64,000 bases of DNA from DAORHV01 sp964434575 (GTDB lineage: Bacteria; Patescibacteriota; Gracilibacteria; Peribacterales; Peribacteraceae), in contig CAYSWB010000005.1 of assembly GCA_964434575.1 (NCBI GenBank), positions 1 to 64,000 on the forward strand, in the 5' to 3' direction. How positions within the stretch are numbered: position 1 is the first letter of the stretch; each line of letters opens with the position of its first letter. The position numbers were made by a program, and so were the translations under genes. Shown here one piece after another: positions 8,022-16,425 of the stretch. The notes beneath the pieces were generated by a model. It made no database searches. It worked only from the letters and a program-made list of their open reading frames with translations, and was not told the origin of the DNA.

Positions 8022-8051
8022 TTGACGAATACTTTAGTTCTAAAGTATTAT
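8022..8051 (+). promoter_or_regulatory. Promoter with perfect palindromic operator in its spacer
   Basis: TTGACG (8022-8027), 18-bp spacer, TATTAT (8046-8051). The spacer and the first -10 bases form a perfect 10-bp inverted repeat, AATACTTTAG and CTAAAGTATT with TT between (8028-8049). This AT-rich island in GC-rich DNA is a textbook repressor-operator arrangement. No regulator gene is adjacent. It drives the short unit ending at the 8142-8162 terminator. Confidence 0.75.
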
Positions 8052-8084
8052 TGGTTCGTTCCTATTTTTTCCCACCCCATTACC

Positions 8085-8117
8085 ATGGTCGGACCCGGTT
8101 GTGGCTGCGGTGCTTAA
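8085..8117 (+). CDS. Possible 10-residue Cys mini-ORF (MVGPGCGCGA)
   Basis: The only ATG-initiated frame in the ~105-nt transcript expected between the 8022-8051 promoter and the terminator. It encodes MVGPGCGCGA, ending in TAA. Two cysteines spaced C-G-C could bind metal, or the frame could be a leader peptide or chance. There is no Shine-Dalgarno. The transcript may instead be a small RNA: GCGG and CCGC flanking the stop codon can pair. Confidence 0.3.
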   Translation: MVGPGCGCGA

Positions 8118-8141
8118 TTGCCGCCAGTCAATAAAGAAGAG

Positions 8142-8162
8142 AGGGCCTTCGGGCCCTTTTTT
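8142..8162 (+). terminator. Intrinsic terminator of the short 8.1-kb unit
   Basis: AGGGCC-TTCG-GGCCCT stem-loop (8142-8157) with a stable UUCG tetraloop followed by an uninterrupted T-run. Classic Rho-independent terminator. Confidence 0.9.
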
Positions 8163-8242
8163 CGTGCCCGGAACGGGGGACGGCCACGCGTTCGCTAGCG
8201 AAGCGGGGGAAACGACGTATACTTTGCTTGCGCCCCCACTCC

Positions 8243-11200
8243 GTGCACTCCGTCCACGACTTCTCACGGCTCGAAAGCATCCTCGGGTACCTGACCGAGA
8301 CGCAGCTGGGCGACGTGCGCGACGCCTACAAACTCGCTTGCGAGGCCCATGCCGGCCAACTTCGCAACGACGGTTCGCCGTACGTGAACCACGTCATCGA
8401 GGTGGCTGAGATCGCGGGGCAGTGGCACGCCGACCGCGACACCATCGTCGCGGCGCTGCTGCACGACGTGCTGGAGGATGCCCCGGTGAAGAAGGACGAG
8501 ATCACGCGCCGCTTCGGCCGCCACGTGGCCATGCTGGTGGACGGCGTGACCAAATTCACGAACGCAGACCTGGATCATGACCTGCCGCTGGACCGCAAAA
8601 CCGAGACGCTGCGCAAGCTCTTCGACGTCATGCGCCGCGACGTGCGCGTGGCCCTCATCAAACTGGCCGACCGCCTGCACAACATCTACACCATTGATTT
8701 GCTGCCCAGCCCCGAGCGCCGCAAGCGCTTCGCGCTGGAGACCCTGGGCGTGTACTACAAGCTGGCCACGCACTTAGGCATGCGCCAGGTGCGCCAGGCG
8801 TATGCAGATTTCTGCATTCCGTACTCATCCGATGACGGCGCCCGGGCCAAACAGCTGCGCGACAGCGTATGCGCGCAGGGCGAGCTGATGTTCCCGTCCA
8901 TCGAGCGCCAGCTGCGCGGCGAAGACGCATCCGGCGATCTGCTGGCGTTGGAAATACAGCCGCGCGACCTGCTGAAATTCCTGGAGCGCATGGGTGAGCG
9001 CAGGTGGCAGCCCGCGGCCAGCGACGCGTACAGCATCGTGCTGGTCGTGAAGACGGAAGAGGCCTGCTACCGTCTTCTGAAGCACATCCATACGTTGTAC
9101 CGTCCGGTCAGCGGGCAGTTCCGTGACTACATCGCGGTGCCGGCCGAGTCCGGTTACCGCAGCCTGCACACGCACGTCACCATGCCCGACGGCGTGGTCA
9201 TCGACATCCGCCTGCGCACGGAGCAGATGCACGAGCAGGCGCAGTACGGCGTGACGACGTTCCTGTTCCGCGGCGCCGGCATCGGCCCCAAGTTCTCGTG
9301 GCTGCAGCGCTCGGCCGAGATCGACCTCCAGACCCGCGAGAACAGCGGCGAGTTCTGGGACGCGCTCGAATCCGACATCCTGCGCGAGACGATCTCCGTC
9401 AGCGTGGACCGCCAGCGCATCGCCGTGCCCAAGGACTCCACCGCGCTGGACGCCGTGTACGCGCTGTACCGCGAACGCGCCGGCAACGTGCAGCAGATCA
9501 GCATCGACGGCCAGCCGGCGGCCATGTCGCACACGCTCAAGCCCGACGACGACGTGTACGTGACCATGGCGCCGAATGAGACCATCACGTTCGATTGGCT
9601 GAAGTACGTGAAGACCAAGTTGGCCCGCTCCATGATCGTGGACGTGCTGAAGCAGCGGGACAAATCCGAGAAGGTCCGGTTGGGCATGCAGCTGCTGCAG
9701 CGTGAGCTGGATTTCTACAAGAAGGGCATCGTGCGCGATCTGCCGAAGGCCAAGCAGCAGCATGTCGCCGACCACTTCCGCCGCCGCGACTTCGAGGACG
9801 TCATCACCATGATCGGCGAGGGCGTGCTGCGCGCCCGCGACGTGGTGTTCTACCTGTACCCCGAGCATCGCCGCTTCCCGTTCGTCAGGCTCCTGCAGCG
9901 CAACGGTTACAGCTTCCGTCTGTGCGTATCGGGCACGGCCGACCGCCAGCGCGACGTGCAGGTGCGCTTGAATCAGCTCATCCAGGAGGCCGACGTCAGC
10001 ATCACCGGCACCACCATCCGCTTCGACGCCGCGACGCACACGTTCGAAATCTACCTGTCCGGCACGTCATCCGACCGGCCGCACTTCGCCGATTTCATCG
10101 ACATCCTGGAGCGACAGGACTGGATCTCCAAGGTGCAGACGATGTTGTCGATCCGCCAGCGCGCCGCCCTGACGATCTCCTTCTGCATCGCGCTCGGCGT
10201 ACTGATGCTCTACGTCCTGTTGTTGCCGCAGTACTACCGCGCGTTCGCCGGCGTGCCGTCGATGCCGCTGTTCCTTCTCCACGTCCTGCCGCTCATCCCC
10301 ATCCTGGGCGCCAACTACTACTTCCTGTCGCTGTTGCAGCACTACGTCCTGAGCATGCGCCGCGAGCAATGGTTCTTCGGCCTGGGCTTCGTGCTCAACG
10401 TGTTCGGCGTGCTCCTCGTCATGTGGAAGCTGCCCGTGCTCACCGGCCAGGTGCCGCTGCTGATGGTGCTGTTCATCTTCACGTTCGCGATGCTGTTCCT
10501 GGGCTATCGCTTCGTGCGCACGCTATTCGAGCTGGAGCCCTCGCGCGCGGTCCAGGGCGCCGCGGTGACGCCCGCGCTGGCCGTGAAGGTCGCGGCGTCG
10601 GCCAGGCGCCAGAAGCTTACCGGCTACTTCCTGCGGTTCGGCGCGGTCTTCATCTGGGGCATCGAGCCGGTGCTTATCCGGTACACGTCCATCCAGAACT
10701 TGAGCCCGCTGCTGCGCGTGAACATCTGGGCGGTGGCCGGCGCGGTCTCCGGCTTCATCGCCATCTTCATCCTGAACCGCTTCTACAAGCCCGGCGAGAA
10801 GCTGGCCTACAACACGCCGTACAACCGGTACTTCTGGACGATCGTGTTCGCGAACCTTTCGTACAACTACTTCCTGCACAAGAGCCTGCTGTTCACCACC
10901 GCCACGAACGTGAACCTGGTGCTCAGCTACGCGCCGGTGTTCGCTCTGCTGCTGGCGTTCCTGGTCTGGCGGAAGCGCATTTCGTACTTCAACTCGCCCA
11001 AGACCATCCAGCAGATCTTCATGCTGTTCGGCCTGTCGGCCCTGGGCGGCACCATGCTGGTCTATAACGACTTCCAGACCACCGCGCAGGGCGCGCTGGG
11101 AGACCTGTTCGCGCTGATGATCGCGTTCTCGGACGTGGCCTTCATGATGAGCAACATCCACTACGTGAAATACAGCAAGGTGATGACCAACACCATCTCG

Positions 11201-11563
11201 CTGGCCACGCACCACTTCGTGTGGATCGCGGTGGTCACGCTGGCGATGATCATGTTCGGCAACACGTTCATGGGCTTCGACATCACGTTCAACCTGACGC
11301 CGGAGCAGTGGGCCGTGAACATCGGCGTCGGCGTCATCACGCTGCTGGGACTGGTGCTCACGTTCGAGGCGTTCAAGCGCATCGACGGCTTGCTGGCGTT
11401 CATGATGCTCAACCTGGCGCCGTTCATCGCGTTCCTGTTCGAGCTGCTCTTCTTCCGCCACACCATCAACGCAAACGCCCTGTTCTTCCTGGGCGGCGGC
11501 CTCATCATCGCGGCCTCCATCTTCGCGGAGGTCATCAACTCGCGCTGCGAGAAGGTCGTCTAG
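8243..11563 (+). CDS. RelA/SpoT homologue (hydrolase-type) fused to a multi-pass EamA/DMT-like membrane domain
   Basis: A predicted (p)ppGpp hydrolase carried on a membrane protein, 1106 aa. HD domain ~25-180 keeps the metal ligands H36/H50, H74-D75 (LLHDVLED) and D143 (IKLADRLHN). The synthetase-like region ~238-340 is degraded: D261 remains, but the substrate Arg is V266, PKPN became PAES (A301), the catalytic EVQIRT became DIRLRT (D321), and the AAHW.YK segment is lost. A TGS-like region (~383-445) and an ACT-like region (~555-632) follow. About four helices (~643-760) and a ten-helix EamA/DMT-like domain (~795-1098) complete it. The start is uncertain: GTG 8243, or TTG 8228 after TATACT (8218-8223). 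Its stop overlaps that of the convergent AIM24-like gene within one CTAG. No fusion of this kind is familiar to me. Confidence 0.88.
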   Translation: MHSVHDFSRLESILGYLTETQLGDVRDAYKLACEAHAGQLRNDGSPYVNHVIEVAEIAGQWHADRDTIVAALLHDVLEDAPVKKDEITRRFGRHVAMLVDGVTKFTNADLDHDLPLDRKTETLRKLFDVMRRDVRVALIKLADRLHNIYTIDLLPSPERRKRFALETLGVYYKLATHLGMRQVRQAYADFCIPYSSDDGARAKQLRDSVCAQGELMFPSIERQLRGEDASGDLLALEIQPRDLLKFLERMGERRWQPAASDAYSIVLVVKTEEACYRLLKHIHTLYRPVSGQFRDYIAVPAESGYRSLHTHVTMPDGVVIDIRLRTEQMHEQAQYGVTTFLFRGAGIGPKFSWLQRSAEIDLQTRENSGEFWDALESDILRETISVSVDRQRIAVPKDSTALDAVYALYRERAGNVQQISIDGQPAAMSHTLKPDDDVYVTMAPNETITFDWLKYVKTKLARSMIVDVLKQRDKSEKVRLGMQLLQRELDFYKKGIVRDLPKAKQQHVADHFRRRDFEDVITMIGEGVLRARDVVFYLYPEHRRFPFVRLLQRNGYSFRLCVSGTADRQRDVQVRLNQLIQEADVSITGTTIRFDAATHTFEIYLSGTSSDRPHFADFIDILERQDWISKVQTMLSIRQRAALTISFCIALGVLMLYVLLLPQYYRAFAGVPSMPLFLLHVLPLIPILGANYYFLSLLQHYVLSMRREQWFFGLGFVLNVFGVLLVMWKLPVLTGQVPLLMVLFIFTFAMLFLGYRFVRTLFELEPSRAVQGAAVTPALAVKVAASARRQKLTGYFLRFGAVFIWGIEPVLIRYTSIQNLSPLLRVNIWAVAGAVSGFIAIFILNRFYKPGEKLAYNTPYNRYFWTIVFANLSYNYFLHKSLLFTTATNVNLVLSYAPVFALLLAFLVWRKRISYFNSPKTIQQIFMLFGLSALGGTMLVYNDFQTTAQGALGDLFALMIAFSDVAFMMSNIHYVKYSKVMTNTISLATHHFVWIAVVTLAMIMFGNTFMGFDITFNLTPEQWAVNIGVGVITLLGLVLTFEAFKRIDGLLAFMMLNLAPFIAFLFELLFFRHTINANALFFLGGGLIIAASIFAEVINSRCEKVV

Positions 11564-12276
11564 CCGAAGATCTGGCCCAGCATGCCTTTGCCCTGCGACT
11601 GCTGCCTGTTGGGCAGGAACGGGTTCAGCGTTTCGGCGAACGTGCGCAGGTTGCGGGTCTGGAGGTACACGCGGCCCGGGCCGGTGAACACGCAGGCCAG
11701 GCCTTCGCCGCTGGTGATCATGTTGAACATGTCGCCGCCTGCCGAACGGACTTCGTACTGCATGGAGGAGGGGAATGCCACGATGTGTCCGTTGTCCACG
11801 ATGAATTGCTTCCCGGCCGGGATGTCCTTGGCCAGGATGCCGCCGAAGCTGGAGGCGAACATGGTGCCCGTCCCCTTGGCTTTGATCATGAAGATGCCTT
11901 CGCCGCTGACGAAGCCTTTCCAGCCGGTGAACTTGGCGTCGGTGGCGATGCCGTCGGTGGACGCCAGGAACGAGCCGCCTTGCACCACGTACTCTTCGTT
12001 GTTCAGCACGATGGCCTCCAGGTCACCGACCGCGCGCGGCGCCAGGTATACCTCCGTCGCGTCGTCTTTGGCCGTGATGGACGTGACGAAGAAGCTTTCG
12101 CTGGTGAGGATGGTGCGCTTCAGCGCCTGCAGCAGGCCGCCCTGCATCTTGCCCTCCATGGTCGCGCCCGTATCCATGGCCAGCATGGCGCCGGTTTCGG
12201 TCCACAGCTTTTCGCCCCTGGCGAGCGTGCACTTCAGGGCGGAGTACGACGGGCGGAGGATGATTTCATGCTGCAT
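11560..12276 (-). CDS. AIM24 / TIGR00266 family protein
   Basis: A protein of 238 aa that looks like the widespread bacterial AIM24-like (TIGR00266) family, a beta-rich tryptophan-RNA-binding-attenuator-like fold of unknown biochemical role. Visible family features are the opening HEIILRPSYSALKCTLARGE, the GGLLQALKR segment, the repeated glycine-rich strands (GEGIFMIKAKGTGTMF) and GPGRVYLQTRNL near the C-terminus. It has no signal peptide or membrane helix, so it is cytoplasmic. It converges on the RSH-membrane fusion with overlapping stops. Confidence 0.85.
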   Translation of the reverse strand: MQHEIILRPSYSALKCTLARGEKLWTETGAMLAMDTGATMEGKMQGGLLQALKRTILTSESFFVTSITAKDDATEVYLAPRAVGDLEAIVLNNEEYVVQGGSFLASTDGIATDAKFTGWKGFVSGEGIFMIKAKGTGTMFASSFGGILAKDIPAGKQFIVDNGHIVAFPSSMQYEVRSAGGDMFNMITSGEGLACVFTGPGRVYLQTRNLRTFAETLNPFLPNRQQSQGKGMLGQIFG

Positions 12277-12342
12277 CGCGGATGGGGGAACGGACGGTTC
12301 CCAGGGTAGTTCAAAACATCGTCCGGCGGTAGGATGGCAGAC

Positions 12343-13023
12343 ATGTCACGACGCAGTCTCCATGCCATGGTGCGCGACCAAGCGTATCGCAGACTGCTGC
12401 TCACCACGCTGCCGGTCATCGTGGTTTGCGGCCTGATGAGCATGGCCGGCCAGCGCATCGCCACGCGCCTTGGCGCAGGGCAGCCGCCGGCGCGCGACAT
12501 CCTGGTCGACATCCTTCCCGCCACCGATGTGTTCGGATTCGTGGTGTGGGGTCCGGTGGTGTTCACCGCGTTCCTGACGTGGGTGCTGCTGCGCAACGCC
12601 CAGTATCTCCCGTTCACGGTGAAAACCATCGCGCTGACGTTCGCCGTACGAGCCTGTTTCATGGTGCTCACCCCGCTGGGGGTGCGGCCCGACGTGGTGG
12701 ATCCGGGTTACGACGGCCTGTTGCGCATGTTCGTGTACGACCACAGCACCAACGACTTCTTCTTCTCGGGGCATACCGCGTACCCGTTCGTCTGCGCGCT
12801 GATCTTCTGGGAGCAACCGCGGCTTCGGTGGACGTTCCTGGTGGTTTCCGCGCTGTTCGGCGTGTCCGTACTGCTGGGCCACGCGCACTACAGCATCGAC
12901 GTTTTCGCTGTGCCGTTCATGGCCGGTGGTGTACTGTGGTGGGCGAAGAAGATCTTCGTATCGGACCACGCCTATATCACCTCGCTGACTCCCGCTGACC
13001 CCTCCTCATCCAACGACGCGTAA
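12343..13023 (+). CDS. PAP2-type membrane phosphatase/transferase (sphingomyelin-synthase-like)
   Basis: Integral membrane protein of 226 aa with about five or six helices. Two catalytic-type motifs are visible: NDFFFSGHTAYPF near residue 140, and GHAHYSIDVFAVPF near residue 180. They match the C3/C4 motifs of sphingomyelin-synthase-like PAP2 enzymes, with histidines acting on lipid phosphate esters. Likely role: lipid headgroup transfer or undecaprenyl/phosphatidate phosphatase; the substrate is unknown. ATG 12343 lies 7 bases after TAGGAT (12330-12335); an upstream ATG at 12334 would lie inside that hexamer. Two glycosyltransferases follow in the same direction, suggesting an envelope glycolipid operon. 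Confidence 0.8.
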   Translation: MSRRSLHAMVRDQAYRRLLLTTLPVIVVCGLMSMAGQRIATRLGAGQPPARDILVDILPATDVFGFVVWGPVVFTAFLTWVLLRNAQYLPFTVKTIALTFAVRACFMVLTPLGVRPDVVDPGYDGLLRMFVYDHSTNDFFFSGHTAYPFVCALIFWEQPRLRWTFLVVSALFGVSVLLGHAHYSIDVFAVPFMAGGVLWWAKKIFVSDHAYITSLTPADPSSSNDA

Positions 13024-13042
13024 GCGCCGTTTTCCCGCGCCC

Positions 13043-13759
13043 ATGAAGACCATCAGCCTCGTCATTCCGGCCTACAACGAAGAGAAGTATATCGGCCCCT
13101 GTCTGGAGGCCGTGATGGCGTCCAAACCGGAGAACCTGAAGGAAATCATCGTCATCGACAACGCCAGCAACGACCGCACCGCCGAGATCGCCAAGGGGTT
13201 TCCCGGCGTGCGCGTGGTGCGTGAGGAGAAGAAGGGCCTCACCTGCGCCCGCGAGGCCGGACTGAACGCCGCTACCGGCGACATCATCGCGTACATCGAC
13301 GCGGACACCCGCGCGCCCAAGGGCTGGTTCACGCGCATCAACAAAGAGTTCGCCGCCAATCCCAAGCTGGTGTGCCTGAGCGGTCCGTACGACTACTACG
13401 ACCTGACGGGTTTTCACCGCTTCGCCGTGCACGTCTGGTGGACCATCCTGGCCATGCCGTTGTATTGGATCGCCGGGTACATGGTGGTGGGCGGCAACTT
13501 CGCCGCGCTTCGCGAAGCGCTGGTGAAGATCGGCGGTTTCGACACCAGCATCGCGTTCTACGGCGAGGACACCAACATCGCCCGCCGCCTGCACGCGGTG
13601 GGCAAGGTGCGGTTCTCGCAGCGTTTCCGCATCTTCACCTCGGCCCGCCGGCTGAAGGGGGAGGGCCTGTTCAAGATCGCCGCCATCTACGCCGCCAACT
13701 TCTTCTCCGAGGCCATCCTCCACAAGCCCGTTACCAAGCAGTACGTCGATATCCGATGA
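13043..13759 (+). CDS. Family 2 glycosyltransferase, first of a tandem pair
   Basis: GT-A glycosyltransferase of 238 aa. SLVIPAYNEEKYIGPCLEAV and IIVIDNASNDRTAEIA are the GT2 nucleotide-sugar motifs; YIDADTRAPKGW holds the DxD metal site; GGFDTSIAFYGEDTNIARR is the acceptor/base motif. It ends in YVDIR without a membrane tail, though a hydrophobic WWTILAMPLYWIAGYM stretch may touch the membrane. Its stop overlaps the next start as ATGA, so translation is coupled to the paralogue at 13756. No Shine-Dalgarno is visible. Confidence 0.9.
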   Translation: MKTISLVIPAYNEEKYIGPCLEAVMASKPENLKEIIVIDNASNDRTAEIAKGFPGVRVVREEKKGLTCAREAGLNAATGDIIAYIDADTRAPKGWFTRINKEFAANPKLVCLSGPYDYYDLTGFHRFAVHVWWTILAMPLYWIAGYMVVGGNFAALREALVKIGGFDTSIAFYGEDTNIARRLHAVGKVRFSQRFRIFTSARRLKGEGLFKIAAIYAANFFSEAILHKPVTKQYVDIR

Positions 13760-14484
13760 TCCGCCGCCCATTCTCCATCAGCATCGTCATCCCCGCGCAC
13801 AACGAGGAGAAGTACATCGGCGGATGCCTGAAAAGCATCATCGCGATGAAGCCGAAGAACCTCATCGAGATCATCGTCGTCGACAACGTGAGCACGGACG
13901 GGACCGCGAAGGTGGCCAAGAAATTCCCGGGCGTGCGGGTGGTCCGCGAATCCAAGAAGGGCACCAACGCCGCGCGCCACCGCGGCTTCCTGGAGGCCAA
14001 GGGCGACCTGCTGGCATACCTGGACGCCGACACGAAGGTTCCCAAGGGCTGGTTCGAGATGATCAACCGTGAGTTCAAGCGCGATGCGGACTTGGTCTGC
14101 CTCAGCGGCCCGTACGATTTTTACGACTTGCCCGAGTGGCAGCAGAAGTGGGTCAGTTTCTGGTGGGACGCGTTCGCCGTGCCGACGTCCTCGGTGATGG
14201 GCTACATGGTGGTGGGCGGAAACTTCGTGGCCAAGCGCAAGGCGCTGGAGAAGGCCAGCGCGTTCGACACCGACATCGCCTTCTACGGCGACGACACGAG
14301 CATCGCTCGCCGCCTGTTCCAGATCGGCACCGTGAAGTACTCGCCCAAGTTCCGCGTGTTCACGTCCGCCCGCCGTCTGCAGTCCGAGGGGTTCTTCAAG
14401 ACCGGCGCCACGTATGCCGCCAACTACCTGTCCGAGGCGATCCTGAAAAAGCCCGCAACCAAGAAGCACAAGGACATCCGCTGA
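13756..14484 (+). CDS. Family 2 glycosyltransferase, second of a tandem pair
   Basis: 242-residue paralogue of the preceding gene, conserved along its whole length: ISIVIPAHNEEKYIGGCLKS, EIIVVDNVSTDGTAKVA, YLDADTKVPKGW, AFYGDDTSIARRL, and a matching KHKDIR end. The ATG at 13756 overlaps the upstream TGA, which fixes the start and argues for one bicistronic message. A recent tandem duplication followed by divergence in the acceptor region (YDLPEWQQKWVSF versus YDLTGFHRFAVHV) suggests two sequential sugar additions. It converges with the YibE/F gene six bases away. Confidence 0.9.
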   Translation: MIRRPFSISIVIPAHNEEKYIGGCLKSIIAMKPKNLIEIIVVDNVSTDGTAKVAKKFPGVRVVRESKKGTNAARHRGFLEAKGDLLAYLDADTKVPKGWFEMINREFKRDADLVCLSGPYDFYDLPEWQQKWVSFWWDAFAVPTSSVMGYMVVGGNFVAKRKALEKASAFDTDIAFYGDDTSIARRLFQIGTVKYSPKFRVFTSARRLQSEGFFKTGATYAANYLSEAILKKPATKKHKDIR

Positions 14485-14490
14485 CGCGGA

Positions 14491-15624
14491 TCAATGATGA
14501 TGGTGATGGTGGCCGTGCGGGTTCCCGCGCAATACGCGTCCGGTGCGGTTTTTCAGCAGGTACGCCGCGAACCAGGTCGAGATGGGCACGGCCAGCAGCA
14601 GCGCCGTGCTGCCGACCAGCGTGCGCACGATTTCTTCGGCGATGGACTCGCCGTTCACCACCATCCACGCGGGAACGTCCGTGCTCTGTCGGAACAGAAG
14701 CAACAACGGAAGCGACGCTCCGACGTATGCCAGCGCAAGCGTGTTGATGAGCGACGCGATGTGCTCCTTGCCCACCGAGAACCCGGCCTTGTAGAGCTGG
14801 CGGGACGTCAGCGACGGGTTGGCTTTGCTGATTTCGTCGATGGCGGCAGTTTGGGCGGTGGTCACGTCGTCCAGCACGCCCAGTGCGCCGATGATGAACC
14901 CGCCGATCAGCAGTCCGCGCAGGTTCACGCCTGCCAACGGGCCGGTCTGGAGGAACATTGCTTCCTCGCTGCCCAGGCCGAACAACGCGGCGAACTTCAC
15001 CGAGAACACCGCCGCCGCCGCCGCGATTGCCAGGGTCACGCAGGTGCTGAGCAGCGCGACGCTGGTGCGCTTCTTGAAGCCGTGCGCGAGGAACAGCGAC
15101 GTGCAGGCGATGACGTACGCGCCGGTCAGACTGACCAGCAGCGGATCCGCGCCTTCCGCGATGCGCGGCACGACGAACAGCATCAGCACCGCCACGCTCG
15201 CCAGCAGTCCCACAATGGACATGAAACCGGTGACGCCGCCGAAGAGCACGCCCAGCAGCACGAACGCGGCCAACAGCCATTGGAGCGCAGGCAGGCGGTA
15301 CCGTTCGCGCATGCGGTATTCCACCGTCCCATCCGGCATGCCGGCTCGCTCCACCACTACCTGCTGTCCGGGCGACAGGCGCAAGTCCGCGTTCCCGCCC
15401 AGGACGGCGTTTTCCATCTCGAAGACCGTCCCGTCCGCATGCCGCATGCGCAGCGACTGGGTGAGATGCTCGAATCCGCCCGTCTCCTCCCGTGTTTCGG
15501 CCAGGACGGCTTCCACCGTCGCGACGCCGTAGTCCTGCGCCGTGTCCGCCACGGTTCCGGCGGCGAGCGCGGCCGAACACGTTGCCAGCAACGCGAACCC
15601 GGCGACGATTCGGGCGATGATCAT
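14491..15624 (-). CDS. YibE/F family membrane protein with C-terminal hexahistidine tail
   Basis: YibE/F-family integral membrane protein, 377 aa. Residues 1-22 are a signal peptide or first helix. A periplasmic beta-rich part follows (VATVEAVLAE to VEYRMRERYRL), then about seven or eight helices, including LLIGGFIIGALGVLDDVTTAQ, a hallmark stretch of YibE/F. The native C-terminus is GNPHGHHHHHH. With the upstream ZIP transporter and Fur/Zur this implies a metal link. ATG 15624 overlaps the ZIP stop as ATGA, so the three genes form an operon in the order fur/zur, zip, yibE/F. Confidence 0.87.
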   Translation of the reverse strand: MIIARIVAGFALLATCSAALAAGTVADTAQDYGVATVEAVLAETREETGGFEHLTQSLRMRHADGTVFEMENAVLGGNADLRLSPGQQVVVERAGMPDGTVEYRMRERYRLPALQWLLAAFVLLGVLFGGVTGFMSIVGLLASVAVLMLFVVPRIAEGADPLLVSLTGAYVIACTSLFLAHGFKKRTSVALLSTCVTLAIAAAAAVFSVKFAALFGLGSEEAMFLQTGPLAGVNLRGLLIGGFIIGALGVLDDVTTAQTAAIDEISKANPSLTSRQLYKAGFSVGKEHIASLINTLALAYVGASLPLLLLFRQSTDVPAWMVVNGESIAEEIVRTLVGSTALLLAVPISTWFAAYLLKNRTGRVLRGNPHGHHHHHH

Positions 15625-16415
15625 TCCAGGCTGAGGAGCAGATACATCACGGCCATGCCGGCGGCGATCGCCAGGAATTGCAGGATGCCCTGTTTCAGGC
15701 GCGTCTCCTTGTGCAAGGCGGGGATCAGATCCGAACCGGCGATGTAGAGCAGGTTGCCCGCCGCGAACGGCAGCATGACGTCCGCCAGGCCCTCGATGGC
15801 ACTGCTGAGAACCAGTACGCCGACGCCGCCCAGCAGGCACATGCATGCCGAAAGGAAGTTCAGCCACAGCGCGCGTTTCTTGGAGTAGCCGCTGTGCAGC
15901 AGCACCGCGACGTTGCCGATCTCGTGCGGAATCTCGTGGAAGACCACGGCCAGGGCGGTCGAAATACCCACCTGCACGTTGGCCAGGAACGCGGCCGCGA
16001 TCACGATGCCGTCGATGAAGTTGTGCAGCGCCTCGCCGATGGTGCTCATCAGGCCCATTGGATGGTGATGGTGCTCGTGGTGCGAATGGCCGCCGCAGCA
16101 TGCCTCGTCCGGGAACATGTGACAGTGGCGCCAGTGGATGAGCTTCTCGACGGCGAACGAAAACAGGATGCCGGCCAGGATCACGAGCATGCCGCGCGGC
16201 AGGCCTTCCGGGTCGCTTTCGGCCATCTCGGGCAGGATATGGATGAACACGTCGCCGAGCAGCGCGCCGGTCGAGAAGCTGACGATGTACAGCACGACGC
16301 GCTTGATGAACCGGTCGTCGAGCAGGAACAGCAGCACGCCCGCCATGGAAAGCAAGCTGACGCCGACTACCGAAACGATGGCGAGGAGGTGGGGGGAGAA
16401 CTGGGACAGCGTCAT
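15621..16415 (-). CDS. ZIP family divalent metal transporter
   Basis: Zn2+/Fe2+-type ZIP importer, 264 aa, about eight membrane helices. The metal-path motifs are both present: EALHNFIDGIVIAAAF in helix 4 and VVFHEIPHEIG in helix 5. The cytoplasmic variable loop is His/Cys-rich (CCGGHSHHEHHHHP), as is typical of ZIP regulation. ATG 16415 starts 10 bases after the fur/zur stop and the gene overlaps the YibE/F start, so the genes should be cotranscribed and metal-regulated. Zinc is the more likely ion given the His-rich loop, but the ion cannot be proven here. Confidence 0.93.
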   Translation of the reverse strand: MTLSQFSPHLLAIVSVVGVSLLSMAGVLLFLLDDRFIKRVVLYIVSFSTGALLGDVFIHILPEMAESDPEGLPRGMLVILAGILFSFAVEKLIHWRHCHMFPDEACCGGHSHHEHHHHPMGLMSTIGEALHNFIDGIVIAAAFLANVQVGISTALAVVFHEIPHEIGNVAVLLHSGYSKKRALWLNFLSACMCLLGGVGVLVLSSAIEGLADVMLPFAAGNLLYIAGSDLIPALHKETRLKQGILQFLAIAAGMAVMYLLLSLE

Positions 16416-16425
16416 GGGGAGGGGA

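Noticed and set aside
14491..14512. C-terminal hexahistidine as a sign of vector or cloning contamination
   Set aside because: It sits at the natural end of a YibE/F gene in a metal operon with mixed CAC/CAT codons and no linker or vector sequence.
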